Positions 9,173 through 18,592 of a stretch of DNA of 34,742 nucleotides are shown one piece after another. Both the position numbers and the translations under genes were made by a program. This stretch comes from Candidatus Choladousia intestinipullorum (GTDB lineage: Bacteria > Bacillota > Clostridia > Lachnospirales > Lachnospiraceae), in assembly GCA_018711885.1 (NCBI GenBank), contig DVHT01000005.1:1-34742 (forward strand). Direction: 5' to 3'. The first letter of the stretch is position 1. Each line of letters opens with the position of its first letter. The notes under the pieces were generated by a model. That model searched no databases. It was not told where the DNA came from and saw only the letters and a program-made list of their open reading frames with translations.

Positions 9173-10690
9173 ATGTTGAACAGAAAAATGAGGATTGCAG
9201 GTATATCTCTGGCACTGTCACTGGCCATAATGAGTTTTACAACAGGTTGTAATATTCTTCAAAAGAAGCCGGCCATGACGGAGAGCGAGACGCAGACAGA
9301 GACACAGACAGAGTCAGAGACGGAAACAGAAGAAGAAACAGAGTCAGAAACGGAGCTGCAGACAGATGTTCCGTATACATCCAGAGACGGCAGTATCCGC
9401 ATTACGCTGCCGGACAGTACATGGAAGGTGACGCAGGATGCGGATGAGATGCGCGTATTTTCTTCGGGTTCTGCTGCAATGATCAATATTGTCCATGCGG
9501 CCGACGCGACTGCGATGAGAAATCTCTCTGTGCAGGAGTCGGAAGAAGAGCTGGAAACGAGTCTGAGAAAGCAGTATCCGGATACAAATGCATTCGAGGT
9601 AGTGGAATTTGAAACGCTCGGCACGACAGCTTTGACTACGTATGAATATGTAGTGAAATATAATTCTACCAGTATGTGGGCGTACTCTGTAACTTACGCG
9701 ATCGTCGCAGCGGATGAAGCGTACGTGATCACAGGTACGGTTACAGAAGACAATGAGGCTCTGCTGAATGCAGTCAGAGATTCGGTAGAGAGCTTTACGG
9801 TACTGACGAATACGACATTCAGTGCTCTTCCCGGCACGGTGGTGAACCAGAGTGAGACGACGCAGTCAGAGAGCGCAGCCGATGCAGAGGGCGAGCTACA
9901 GACACTGACTGATTACGGAACGAGTACGACGCTTTATGCGTCCGATAATGTCAATATCCGTCTTCAGCCGAGTACGGATGCCGGTATTCTCGGCTCTCTT
10001 GCGCCGGGGGATCAGGTTACGGTAGTCGGCGAGACGTCTTCCTGGTTTAAGGTAAATGTAAACGGAAATGTGGGATATATCAGCAAGGCATTTCTGGTAA
10101 ATACACCGACTTCACAGTCTGAGACGACAGCGGACCAGACAGAGGCGCCGGTATCAGATTCGACGAAGACAAATGCTGAGCTGAACAGCTATATCGATTA
10201 CGGGACCGGGTATCAGTATTATGCGACGACTGATGTCAATCTGCGCGCACAGCCCGGAACAGACAGCAGCATTGTCGGAGGGCTGGCAAATGGTCAGGCA
10301 GTCACGGTAATCGGTGAGACGGATAACTGGTTCGTGGTATCCGTAAACGGCACAACCGGATACGTATCAAAGTCGTATATCAGTTCTTCAGGCAGCGGAA
10401 ATTCCGGCAGCAGCACGGGCGGCAGCGGAAATTCCGGGAACAGCGGAAGTACAGGAGGCGGTACAGCGTCGTCAGGAACAGGAACGGTAAACGGTACGAT
10501 CATTAGTACGACGCCGTCCACAATCACGATTCAGGGCGACGACGGAAATACGTACACGATTAATTATTCAGACGCTTCGGTCAGCACGAATGCCGGTCTG
10601 CAGGAAGGGTTGTATATTTCTGCGACAGTAGATTATTCCGGCACTGCTCCGAATGGTGATCTGTATGCGACGAACGTAACGGGATACTGA
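9173..10690 (+). CDS. Lipoprotein with TESETQTE tether, PsbP/DUF-like N-terminal domain and two SH3b domains
   Basis: Lipobox FTTGC; acidic tether; YASDNVNIRLQPSTDAG... and YATTDVNLRAQPGTDSS...GYVSKSYI; Gly/Ser-rich linker. Confidence 0.85.
   Translation: MLNRKMRIAGISLALSLAIMSFTTGCNILQKKPAMTESETQTETQTESETETEEETESETELQTDVPYTSRDGSIRITLPDSTWKVTQDADEMRVFSSGSAAMINIVHAADATAMRNLSVQESEEELETSLRKQYPDTNAFEVVEFETLGTTALTTYEYVVKYNSTSMWAYSVTYAIVAADEAYVITGTVTEDNEALLNAVRDSVESFTVLTNTTFSALPGTVVNQSETTQSESAADAEGELQTLTDYGTSTTLYASDNVNIRLQPSTDAGILGSLAPGDQVTVVGETSSWFKVNVNGNVGYISKAFLVNTPTSQSETTADQTEAPVSDSTKTNAELNSYIDYGTGYQYYATTDVNLRAQPGTDSSIVGGLANGQAVTVIGETDNWFVVSVNGTTGYVSKSYISSSGSGNSGSSTGGSGNSGNSGSTGGGTASSGTGTVNGTIISTTPSTITIQGDDGNTYTINYSDASVSTNAGLQEGLYISATVDYSGTAPNGDLYATNVTGY
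9279..9366 (+). repeat. Degenerate in-frame repeat encoding TESETQTE/ESETETEEE tether
   Basis: Repeated GAGTCAGAGACGGAAACAGA-type units. Confidence 0.8.
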
Positions 10691-10727
10691 TAAGGGGAAC
10701 AAAAAAAGAAAGATAACGGCAATTCGG

Positions 10728-10799
10728 AGCGCCGCAAAGTGGAAAGAAATCGGCAGACAGCAAAGGCCGGTGGTTCAAACGCTTTGCGGCGCTTTTTGT
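10728..10799 (+). terminator. Rho-independent terminator with long loop
   Basis: AGCGCCGCAAAG ... CTTTGCGGCGCT perfect 12-bp arms followed by TTTTGTTT. Confidence 0.7.
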
Positions 10800-10833
10800 T
10801 TAAGATGCAGGAGCAGGTAAGAGGAGGAGAAAA

Positions 10834-11487
10834 ATGCTGGGAAAAAAGACAGATGGTTTGATACTGGATGTAGACGGAACCTTGTGGGATTCTACCGGGA
10901 TCGTGGCGCGGGCGTGGACCCAGGCGGTGCGTGACAGCGGTTTTCCGGATTTTGAGGTGACGGCGGACGGTCTGAAAAGGCTGTTCGGAAAGACTATGGA
11001 AGTGATCGCGGAAGAGATGCTGCCCTGGCTTGCGAAGGAGAAAAGAGAAAGCATCATGGAGCGGTGCTGCGAATACGAACACCGGGCGCTGGAAGAAGAT
11101 GAGTGCAGGATCTGTTATCCGGGAGTGACCGATACGATCCGCCAGCTTTCAAAACGGCTTCCCGTGTTTATTGTCAGCAACTGCCAGTCCGGTTATATCG
11201 AACTGTTTCTTGAAAAAACAGGACTCGGAGAATATGTGACAGATATCGAGTGCTACGGCAATACGAAGTGCGGCAAGGGAGAAAATATCCGGATGGTCGC
11301 AGAACGGAATCATCTGCAGAATCCGGTCTATGTCGGAGACACAAAAGGAGATCTGAGCGCTGCAAAAGAGGCAGGAGTTTCTTTTATCTATGTTTCTTAC
11401 GGATTCGGGGACGTAGAAAATGCGGAGACAGAGATTTCCTGTTTTTCGGATCTGGCAGGACTGGCAGAGGGGGGAGAGAATCGATGA
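10834..11487 (+). CDS. HAD family hydrolase (phosphatase-like)
   Basis: LILDVDGTLWDS, FIVSNCQSGY, YVGDTKGDLSAAKEAGV. Confidence 0.9.
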   Translation: MLGKKTDGLILDVDGTLWDSTGIVARAWTQAVRDSGFPDFEVTADGLKRLFGKTMEVIAEEMLPWLAKEKRESIMERCCEYEHRALEEDECRICYPGVTDTIRQLSKRLPVFIVSNCQSGYIELFLEKTGLGEYVTDIECYGNTKCGKGENIRMVAERNHLQNPVYVGDTKGDLSAAKEAGVSFIYVSYGFGDVENAETEISCFSDLAGLAEGGENR

Positions 11488-12203
11488 AGAGAATTATCTG
11501 GATGGTACTCATGAACCTGTGGTATGTACCGTACGGAATTTACCATCTGCTGCGGATGTCGTCGCATCCGGAGCGATATTCCCTGGAAGAGCGGTTCGCC
11601 ATGATCAAAAAAATCGATAACCGTGCGATCAAAGGCGGAAGAGTAGAGATCGAGGGACACGGACTTTCGAACCTGCCTGAGAAAAACGGGTACATTCTGT
11701 ATCCGAACCATCAGGGGATGTTTGATGTGCTGGCCGTGGTCCAGATGATGACAAGACCTCTTTCAGTGGTGCTGAAAAAAGAACTGGCCGAGATTCCGTT
11801 TTTGAAGCAGGTATTTGCATGCATCGGAGCGATTGCGCTCGACCGCGATGACGTGCGCCAGGGAATGAAAGTGATCCTCCAGGTGGCGGAAGAGGTCAAA
11901 CAGGGCCGCAATTTTCTGATTTTTGCAGAGGGAACCAGAAGCAAAAACGGGAATCATCTGCAGGAATTTAAGGGCGGAAGTTTTAAAAGCGCGATGAAAG
12001 CGAAATGTCCTGTCGTTCCGGTCGCGCTGATCGATTCGTACAAAGCGTTTGACACCGGTTCGATCAAAAAACTGAAGGTTCAGGTGCATTTCCTGGAGCC
12101 GATTTATTATGAGGAATACAAGGACATGAAGACGACAGAGCTGGCGGCGGTAGTAAAAGCCAGGATTGAGGCAAAGATTGCGGAGGCAGATCCGCAGGCA
12201 TAA
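11484..12203 (+). CDS. plsC: 1-acyl-sn-glycerol-3-phosphate acyltransferase (PlsC family)
   Basis: YPNHQGMFD (NHxxxxD) and FAEGTRSKNG; ATGA overlap with the HAD gene; the ORF start at 11250 is an upstream extension. Confidence 0.88.
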   Translation: MKRIIWMVLMNLWYVPYGIYHLLRMSSHPERYSLEERFAMIKKIDNRAIKGGRVEIEGHGLSNLPEKNGYILYPNHQGMFDVLAVVQMMTRPLSVVLKKELAEIPFLKQVFACIGAIALDRDDVRQGMKVILQVAEEVKQGRNFLIFAEGTRSKNGNHLQEFKGGSFKSAMKAKCPVVPVALIDSYKAFDTGSIKKLKVQVHFLEPIYYEEYKDMKTTELAAVVKARIEAKIAEADPQA

Positions 12204-12218
12204 AGAGAAGATCAGGTG

Positions 12219-12277
12219 ATCCCAGGAACAGCGTTCCTTCTGAAAAGAAGCCGGACTGCTGCTCCTGGGATTTTTTT
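12219..12277 (+). terminator. Rho-independent terminator between plsC and spoVAD
   Basis: ATCCCAGGA ... TCCTGGGAT followed by TTTTTT. Confidence 0.7.
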
Positions 12278-12405
12278 GCCATAGGTCCGTTCATGCGCAT
12301 GCATAGAAAAAGAAAGCAGGGGGAAAATATGCGTATACGGATACTGCCGGGAATGGCAGGAAGGAATGTGCCCGGATCGAGGGCAAGACGTACAGGAGGA
12401 ATAAT

Positions 12406-13422
12406 ATGGCAGTCAATCAGATGGCGGGGAAACAGAGCATCGAATATCAGGAAGCCCCGCATATAATCAGCAGTGCTTCGGTAGTAGGTCCGAAGGAAGG
12501 AGAGGGCCCGCTCGGGGAATGGTTCGATCTGATCGCGCCGGATGCGGGTCTTGGAGAAGAAACATGGGAAGAAGCGGAGAGCACTCTGCAGAAAGAGGCG
12601 CTGCAGACGGCGATCGGGAAGGCGCAGCTTCTGACGCAGCAGGTACGTTATCTGTTCGGCGGAGATCTGCTGGCACAGCTGATTGCCACGTCATTCGGAA
12701 ACGGGGATGCACAGATCCCTCTTTTCGGATTATATGGGGCGTGTTCTACGTGCGGAGAATCACTGGCGCTCGCATCAATGGCGGTGGCGGGCGGATATGC
12801 CGACTATGCAGCCGCTCTTACCTCAAGCCATTTCGGAAGCGCAGAAAAGGAGTTCCGGTTTCCCCTGGGATATGGGAATCAGCGTCCCTTATCAGCTACC
12901 TGGACGGTCACCGGAAGCGGGGCCTTTATACTTGCCGCCAAAGGCGGACATGTTAAGATCACAGGAGTGACGCCGGGACGGATCATCGATATGGGAGTAA
13001 AGGACAATATGAATATGGGAGCCTGTATGGCTCCGGCGGCGTGTGATACGATCTATCAGAATTTTATGGATTTTAACCGGCAGCCGCAGGATTATGATAA
13101 GGTGATCACAGGCGATCTCGGGACGATCGGCCAGAAAATACTGATTGACCTGCTGAAAGAAAAGGGGTTTGATATCTCGAGACAGCATATGGACTGCGGA
13201 ATTGAAATCTACGATGCCGAAAAACAGGATACGCATGCGGGCGGAAGCGGATGCGGCTGCTCCGCCGTGGTGCTGGCAGCCATGATTTTGCCGAGGCTTC
13301 GTAAGGGCGTCTGGAAACGTGTGCTCTTTGTGCCCACCGGTGCGCTGCTGTCAAAGGTCAGCTTTAATGAAGGACAGACGATACCGGGGATCGCACATGC
13401 GATCGTGCTGGAGCATTGTTAA
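12406..13422 (+). CDS. spoVAD: Stage V sporulation protein AD
   Basis: Thiolase-like protein with GACSTCGESLALASM, HFGSAEKEFRFPLGYGNQRP, HAGGSGCGCSAVVL; followed by SpoVAE. Confidence 0.92.
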   Translation: MAVNQMAGKQSIEYQEAPHIISSASVVGPKEGEGPLGEWFDLIAPDAGLGEETWEEAESTLQKEALQTAIGKAQLLTQQVRYLFGGDLLAQLIATSFGNGDAQIPLFGLYGACSTCGESLALASMAVAGGYADYAAALTSSHFGSAEKEFRFPLGYGNQRPLSATWTVTGSGAFILAAKGGHVKITGVTPGRIIDMGVKDNMNMGACMAPAACDTIYQNFMDFNRQPQDYDKVITGDLGTIGQKILIDLLKEKGFDISRQHMDCGIEIYDAEKQDTHAGGSGCGCSAVVLAAMILPRLRKGVWKRVLFVPTGALLSKVSFNEGQTIPGIAHAIVLEHC

Positions 13423-13434
13423 AGGAGGAAAAAT

Positions 13435-13794
13435 ATGGATTATATCAATGCTTTCTGGGTCGGCGGACTGATCTGTGCGCTTGTCCAGATTTTACTGGAA
13501 AAAACAACGCTTCTGCCGGGACGGGTCATGGTAATACTGGTCTGCCTGGGCGCCGTACTCGGTGCAGTCGGCCTTTATGAGCCGCTGTTGGACTACGCCG
13601 GAGCCGGCGCCTCAGTGCCGCTGCTGGGATTCGGGAATACGCTCTGGAAAGGAGTAAAGGAGGCCGTCGATGAGCAGGGAGTGCTCGGACTGTTTATGGG
13701 AGGTTTTCGGGCAGGAGCCGTCGGAATCAGTGCGGCTTTGATTTTTTCGTATCTGGCGAGCCGGATCTTTGAGCCGAAAATGAAGGATGAGTAA
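13435..13794 (+). CDS. spoVAE: Stage V sporulation protein AE
   Basis: 119-aa membrane protein (AFWVGGLICALVQILLEKTTLLPGRVMV...GFGNTLWKGVKEAVDEQGVLGLFMGGFRAGAVGISAAL) directly after spoVAD. Confidence 0.9.
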   Translation: MDYINAFWVGGLICALVQILLEKTTLLPGRVMVILVCLGAVLGAVGLYEPLLDYAGAGASVPLLGFGNTLWKGVKEAVDEQGVLGLFMGGFRAGAVGISAALIFSYLASRIFEPKMKDE

Positions 13795-13878
13795 ACTGAG
13801 ATAAAATTTCGTTGAACCTTTCTGGCTTTGTATGATTAAATAGGATGAAGAAACAAAGGATCAGGGGGTAAAACAGAA

Positions 13879-14811
13879 ATGAGCCGCGAAAATGCAAAAA
13901 CTCTGGCGTGCGCAATAGAGACCGGGGAAGAGGGAATGCAGCTTGGAACGTATCTGAGACAGCGGATGGGGTTTACCAGGGCGCAGATACGTTCCGTGAA
14001 ATTCCGGCAGAACGGGCTTAGGGTAAACGGAGAACGGGCCAGAGTGACCCGTGTGCTGAAAACCGGGGATCTCCTGGAAGTGCTTCTGGAAGATCCGGCT
14101 GCAGGCGCGTCTGCGCTGAGAGAGGATTACGGGCGGCTGGATGTGCTGTATGAGGACGAAGATGTGCTGGCAGTCTGGAAAGAAGCAGGGCTTGTGATTC
14201 ATCCGTCGCACGGGCATTACAGCGATTCCCTTTCGAACCGCGTACATACTTATTTTGCGGGAAGAAAGGAAACCGTCCGGGTGCGCAGCATCGGGCGGCT
14301 GGATAAGGATACGAGCGGGATTGTCGTATTTGCAAAGAATCAGATTGCAGCGGCGCGGCTGTGGAAGCAGAAGGAAGAGGGGACTTTCTGGAAGGAATAT
14401 CTGGCCGTCTGCGAAGGCAGGATGTTTCCGGGAAAACCGGATGGAACAGAAGACGGCAAATGGAGTACGTGGCATACGGTGGATACGCCGATCAGGGCCG
14501 CGGCCGGAGAAAAAATGAAGATGTGCGCGGCAGAGGACGGACAACGCGCGGTGACGCATTACCAGGTCCTGTGTACTGGAAAGAAACGGACTTTTTTGCG
14601 GGTCAGGATTGAAACGGGGCGCACGCACCAGATCCGGGTCCATATGGCGTCGATCGGGTATCCGGTTGCCGGAGATGTGATCTATGGGAGAGCAGACGCG
14701 GCACAGGAAGGCAGTGCGGCAGAGAATCTCTGCCTGTACGCATGGAAGACGCGGTTTTGCCAGCCGTTTACCGGAGAGGCGATAGAGATCGCTGCCGCTG
14801 CAAAATTTTAA
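13879..14811 (+). CDS. RluA family pseudouridine synthase
   Basis: IGRLDKDTSGIVVFAKN; GRTHQIRVHMASIGYPVAGDVIYG; S4-like N-terminus. Confidence 0.92.
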   Translation: MSRENAKTLACAIETGEEGMQLGTYLRQRMGFTRAQIRSVKFRQNGLRVNGERARVTRVLKTGDLLEVLLEDPAAGASALREDYGRLDVLYEDEDVLAVWKEAGLVIHPSHGHYSDSLSNRVHTYFAGRKETVRVRSIGRLDKDTSGIVVFAKNQIAAARLWKQKEEGTFWKEYLAVCEGRMFPGKPDGTEDGKWSTWHTVDTPIRAAAGEKMKMCAAEDGQRAVTHYQVLCTGKKRTFLRVRIETGRTHQIRVHMASIGYPVAGDVIYGRADAAQEGSAAENLCLYAWKTRFCQPFTGEAIEIAAAAKF

Positions 14812-14819
14812 TGAATATC

Positions 14820-14848
14820 TTGACAGGTCTTTTGCGGCGCAGTAATAT
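14820..14848 (+). promoter_or_regulatory. Sigma-A-like promoter of the MarR operon
   Basis: TTGACA-N17-TAATAT. Confidence 0.65.
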
Positions 14849-14861
14849 GATTTTCGGAATA

Positions 14862-14884
14862 AATAGTTAACATAGTGAACTATT
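14862..14884. promoter_or_regulatory. Inverted repeat, likely MarR operator
   Basis: AATAGTT-N9-AACTATT just downstream of the -10. Confidence 0.65.
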
Positions 14885-14904
14885 AGACAGGCTTCGGAGG
14901 AACT

Positions 14905-15477
14905 ATGTCAGAAAAAGAAATGCTGAGTGAGGAACTTCTGGACGGATGGCTGTCTATGTCTATGGCTATCTGGAATGAACGACTTGTGAGCGCAATGACT
15001 TATAATGAGTCAATGGTCTGCAATCTGCTGTACAAGCAGAGAAAGACAGAGGGAGAGCCGCTGACGGCTACGGTCCTCTGCGCAAAGCTGCAGATCACAA
15101 AGCCGCAGATGAACGTCATCCTGAACCGTCTGGAGGCTTCCGGTATCATTGAGCGGATCCGTTCGAGAGAGGATAAACGGAAGGTGCATATCCGGCTGAC
15201 GGAACAGGGGGTTCCGGTGTATGAAACGGCGCACCGCGAAATACTGCGGTTTCCCCAGATGCTGATCGCGCGTCTGGGTGAGGATAAGTGCAGAACATTT
15301 GCCGCATCCATGAAGGAAGTGGCCGGCTGCTTTAATGAACTGATGAAAAACGGCGGCATAACAAGGAGCAAAAAAGGGGAAGAGGAGCGGATATATGAAA
15401 AAAGAAATACTGAATCGGATCAATGCACTCGTACTGCAGGTACTGTTTCGGGGATTCCGGGTGCTGTACAAAAATGA
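14905..15477 (+). CDS. MarR family transcriptional regulator
   Basis: LCAKLQITKPQMNVILNRLEASGIIERIRSREDKRKVHIRLTEQG winged HTH. Confidence 0.88.
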   Translation: MSEKEMLSEELLDGWLSMSMAIWNERLVSAMTYNESMVCNLLYKQRKTEGEPLTATVLCAKLQITKPQMNVILNRLEASGIIERIRSREDKRKVHIRLTEQGVPVYETAHREILRFPQMLIARLGEDKCRTFAASMKEVAGCFNELMKNGGITRSKKGEEERIYEKRNTESDQCTRTAGTVSGIPGAVQK

Positions 15478-15880
15478 CGAGCGCGTCAGAACGGAGATAG
15501 ACAGCTGGGACCGCGGGCTGACACTGAAGCTGGTCTGCGGACCGGGCGGCGCAGTGCTCGCAATGCGGAAGAGTGAGCACAGCGGCGTGAAACGGCTGCC
15601 AAGGGCGCAGCGCGCGGCCATCACGATGCGCTTTAAGTCTGTCGAAGGCGCCGCCAGAGTCCTGACCGGGCTGATGAGTGTCTCTGAGGCCTATGCAGAG
15701 CATTTTTTTACACTGGAAGGCGATATTTACCAGACGATGAGCTTCGTCCGCTGCGTGGAATACGCGGAAGCGTACCTGTTCCCGCATTTCTGGAGCAGCC
15801 GCATTTTGAAGGAAGTGCCGGAAAAAAGAATGAGTGCGCTGAAAGTGTACGCAATGGTGCTGCTGGAACATGCGCACTGA
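15395..15880 (+). CDS. SCP2-like lipid-binding-domain protein (putative)
   Basis: Good RBS (AGAGGAG); ITMRFKSVEGAARVLTGLMSVSEAYAEHFFTLEGDI pattern resembles SCP2 sterol-transfer domains. Confidence 0.6.
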   Translation: MKKEILNRINALVLQVLFRGFRVLYKNDERVRTEIDSWDRGLTLKLVCGPGGAVLAMRKSEHSGVKRLPRAQRAAITMRFKSVEGAARVLTGLMSVSEAYAEHFFTLEGDIYQTMSFVRCVEYAEAYLFPHFWSSRILKEVPEKRMSALKVYAMVLLEHAH

Positions 15881-15910
15881 CAAGACTACAACGATTCTTC
15901 AGGAGGAATT

Positions 15911-17089
15911 ATGAAATACTTTGAATTTACAAATCCCACAAAACTGTGTTCCGGAAAGGATGCGCTCGGCAATCTTGCATATGAGCTTGAAATTTTGGGC
16001 GCATGCCACCCGATGATCTTGAGCGACCGGATGCTGGAACAGATCGGTACTCTGAAACTGGTGACAGATGTGCTCAGCGATGTAAAGATCGGACGTATTT
16101 TTACCGATATTCCGCGTGACAGCAGTGTCGATACGGTGAACCGCATCGCGCAGGAATACCGCGATTTTGCGTGCGACGCTCTGGTAGCGCTGGGCGGAGG
16201 GAGCGTGCTGGATACAGCAAAAGGCGTGCGCCTTCTGATCTCTCAGGATGCGGACGACCTTCTTGACCTGATGGGATGCGACTGCGTTCCGAAAGGAAAG
16301 CATGTGCCGTTTATTGCGATCCCCACGACGGCAGGAACGGGCAGTGAAGCGACATCGGTAGCCGTGATCAAAAACGAAGCGCTCAATGTGAAAATGGAAT
16401 ATATTTTCCAGCAGCTCATGCCGGATACGGCAATCCTGGATCCGAGGATGACAGCGACGCTCCCGCCCAGGATCACGGCGTCTACAGGTATGGATACGCT
16501 TTGCCATGCGATTGAAGCATATTCCTGCCAGCAGAAAAACCCAGTCAGCGACGCGTATGCGACGGCGGCGATCGAGCTTGTCCGGGAAAACCTGATCAAT
16601 GCCGTACGTTTCGGCTCTTCCAAAAAGGCAAGAGCTTCGATGGCAAATGCGAGCTTTCTGGCCGGCGCGGCATTTTCAAACAGTATGGTGGGGATCGTAC
16701 ATGCGATCGGCCATGCGCTGGGCGGCGTCTGCCATGTGCCGCACGGAGATGCCATGAATATCCTGCTTCCAGCCGGAATGATGTACAACTGCAGAGTATG
16801 CCGCGAGGAGTATGCAAAGCTTCTTTTGTATCTGGCGGGACCGGAAGTCTATATGAAAACGCCGAAGCAGGAACGTGCAAAGCAGGCGATCCGGGAGGTG
16901 CTCCGTCTGAGAAAACGTCTCCATGCTATGACGGGACTGCCGCTCACGCTGAAAGAGGCCGGAGCGGATCCGGCGATGTTCCCGCAGGTAGCAAAGACGG
17001 CGCTCAATGACGGGGCAGTGATCGTGAACCCGCGCCAGGTGACGTACGATGCGGTAATGAAGATTCTGGAGGTCAGCTATGGAAATTGA
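15911..17089 (+). CDS. Iron-containing alcohol dehydrogenase
   Basis: GGGSVLDTAKGVRLL, PTTAGTGSEATSVAVI, MDTLCHAIEAYSC, HAIGHALGGVCHVPHGDA. Confidence 0.93.
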   Translation: MKYFEFTNPTKLCSGKDALGNLAYELEILGACHPMILSDRMLEQIGTLKLVTDVLSDVKIGRIFTDIPRDSSVDTVNRIAQEYRDFACDALVALGGGSVLDTAKGVRLLISQDADDLLDLMGCDCVPKGKHVPFIAIPTTAGTGSEATSVAVIKNEALNVKMEYIFQQLMPDTAILDPRMTATLPPRITASTGMDTLCHAIEAYSCQQKNPVSDAYATAAIELVRENLINAVRFGSSKKARASMANASFLAGAAFSNSMVGIVHAIGHALGGVCHVPHGDAMNILLPAGMMYNCRVCREEYAKLLLYLAGPEVYMKTPKQERAKQAIREVLRLRKRLHAMTGLPLTLKEAGADPAMFPQVAKTALNDGAVIVNPRQVTYDAVMKILEVSYGN

Positions 17090-18449
17090 AATGCTGGTAA
17101 AAAAGCAGCGGGCATATTTTGAAAAGGGAAAAACAAAAAATGTTGCATGGCGTCTTGCCGCTTTGAAAACGCTGAAAAAATCGATTTTGAAGCATGAAAA
17201 GGAAATCAATCAGGCGCTGTATGAAGATCTGGGCAAATCGGAGATGGAAACGTACATGTGCGAGACCGGCATGGTCCTTTCAGAACTGTCGTATATGATC
17301 AGTCATCTGAGAAGCTATGCGCGGGACAAGGCTGTTCTGACACCGGTTTCGCAGTTTCACGCCAGAAGCTTTACTTCGCCTGAGCCGTACGGAGTCGTGC
17401 TCGTGATGGCTCCGTGGAATTATCCGTTTATGCTCGCTATGGAACCGCTGATCGGAGCGATCGCGGCGGGCAACTGCGTCATCGTAAAGCCGAGCGCTTA
17501 CGCGCCGGCAACGGCAGACATCATCGAGAAGATCATACAGGACTGTTTTCAGCCGCACTTTACTGCTGTGGTAAAAGGCGGAAGAAAAGAAAACACGGCT
17601 CTTTTAGAGCAGCGGTTTGATTTTATTTTCTTTACGGGAAGCGTCGCTGTCGGCAGATTCGTCATGGAAAAAGCTTCCCGGAATCTGACTCCGGTCTGCC
17701 TGGAGCTCGGAGGGAAGAGCCCGTGTATCGTGGACCGCACGGCCAATATCCGGCTTGCGGCAAAACGGATCGTTTTTGGAAAATATCTGAATCTGGGGCA
17801 GACATGCGTGGCGCCGGACTATCTGTTTGTGCATGAGGATGTAAAAGAAGCCCTGCTTCGTGAGATCGAACGGTGCATCCGCCGTCAGTTCGGGGCGCAT
17901 CCGCTCGACAATCCGGATTACGGAAAAATCATAAATGAGAAACACTTCAACCGCGTGCTCGGCCTGATGAAAGGCGTGAATGTCCGTATCGGAGGCGGGA
18001 GCAGGAAAGAGACGCTCCAGATTGAGCCGACCGTTCTGACGGAAGTAACGCCGTCAAGCCCGGTCATGCAGGAGGAAATCTTCGGGCCGCTGCTTCCGGT
18101 CATGACATTCCGGGAGATTTCCGAGGTGATCACCTACGTGACGCGCCATGAGAAGCCGCTCGCCCTTTATCTGTTTACAGGCAGCAGGGCGGTGCAGCGG
18201 CAGATTTTAAAATACTGCAGTTTCGGAGGCGGATGCATCAACGACACGATTATCCATCTCGCGACGAGCCGGATGGGATTTGGCGGTGTCGGCGCAAGCG
18301 GTATGGGAAGCTATCACGGCAGAGACAGTTTTGAGCTGTTCAGCCACCGCAGGAGCATTGTGAAAAAATATACGTGGATGGATCTGCCTGTCCGCTATCA
18401 GCCTTACACCAGCCTGAAAAAAGCGATGCTGCGGATATTTTTGAAGTAG
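17079..18449 (+). CDS. Aldehyde dehydrogenase family protein (class 3/FALDH-like)
   Basis: MAPWNYPFMLAMEPLIGAIAAGNCVIVKPS, LELGGKSPCIVD, NLGQTCVAPDY catalytic Cys, QEEIFGPLLPV. Confidence 0.93.
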   Translation: MEIEMLVKKQRAYFEKGKTKNVAWRLAALKTLKKSILKHEKEINQALYEDLGKSEMETYMCETGMVLSELSYMISHLRSYARDKAVLTPVSQFHARSFTSPEPYGVVLVMAPWNYPFMLAMEPLIGAIAAGNCVIVKPSAYAPATADIIEKIIQDCFQPHFTAVVKGGRKENTALLEQRFDFIFFTGSVAVGRFVMEKASRNLTPVCLELGGKSPCIVDRTANIRLAAKRIVFGKYLNLGQTCVAPDYLFVHEDVKEALLREIERCIRRQFGAHPLDNPDYGKIINEKHFNRVLGLMKGVNVRIGGGSRKETLQIEPTVLTEVTPSSPVMQEEIFGPLLPVMTFREISEVITYVTRHEKPLALYLFTGSRAVQRQILKYCSFGGGCINDTIIHLATSRMGFGGVGASGMGSYHGRDSFELFSHRRSIVKKYTWMDLPVRYQPYTSLKKAMLRIFLK

Positions 18450-18519
18450 ATCCGTTGGGAAAGAGACCCGGAAAAGGCGCCGGAAGAGCGGCTGCATCTG
18501 CCATCCCGTAAAAAAAGTA

Positions 18520-18548
18520 TTGGCGATTTGAAAAAGTAATGATATGAT
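18520..18548 (+). promoter_or_regulatory. Sigma-A-like promoter of aspartate kinase
   Basis: TTGGCG-N17-TATGAT. Confidence 0.55.
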
Positions 18549-18592
18549 TATTTCTATATGTCTCGAAAAAATCTAGATACAGGAGAAAAAGA

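Noticed and set aside
13861-14643. 260-aa minus-strand ORF opposite the RluA-type gene
   Set aside because: Antisense shadow with Pro/His/Arg-rich composition typical of spurious ORFs.
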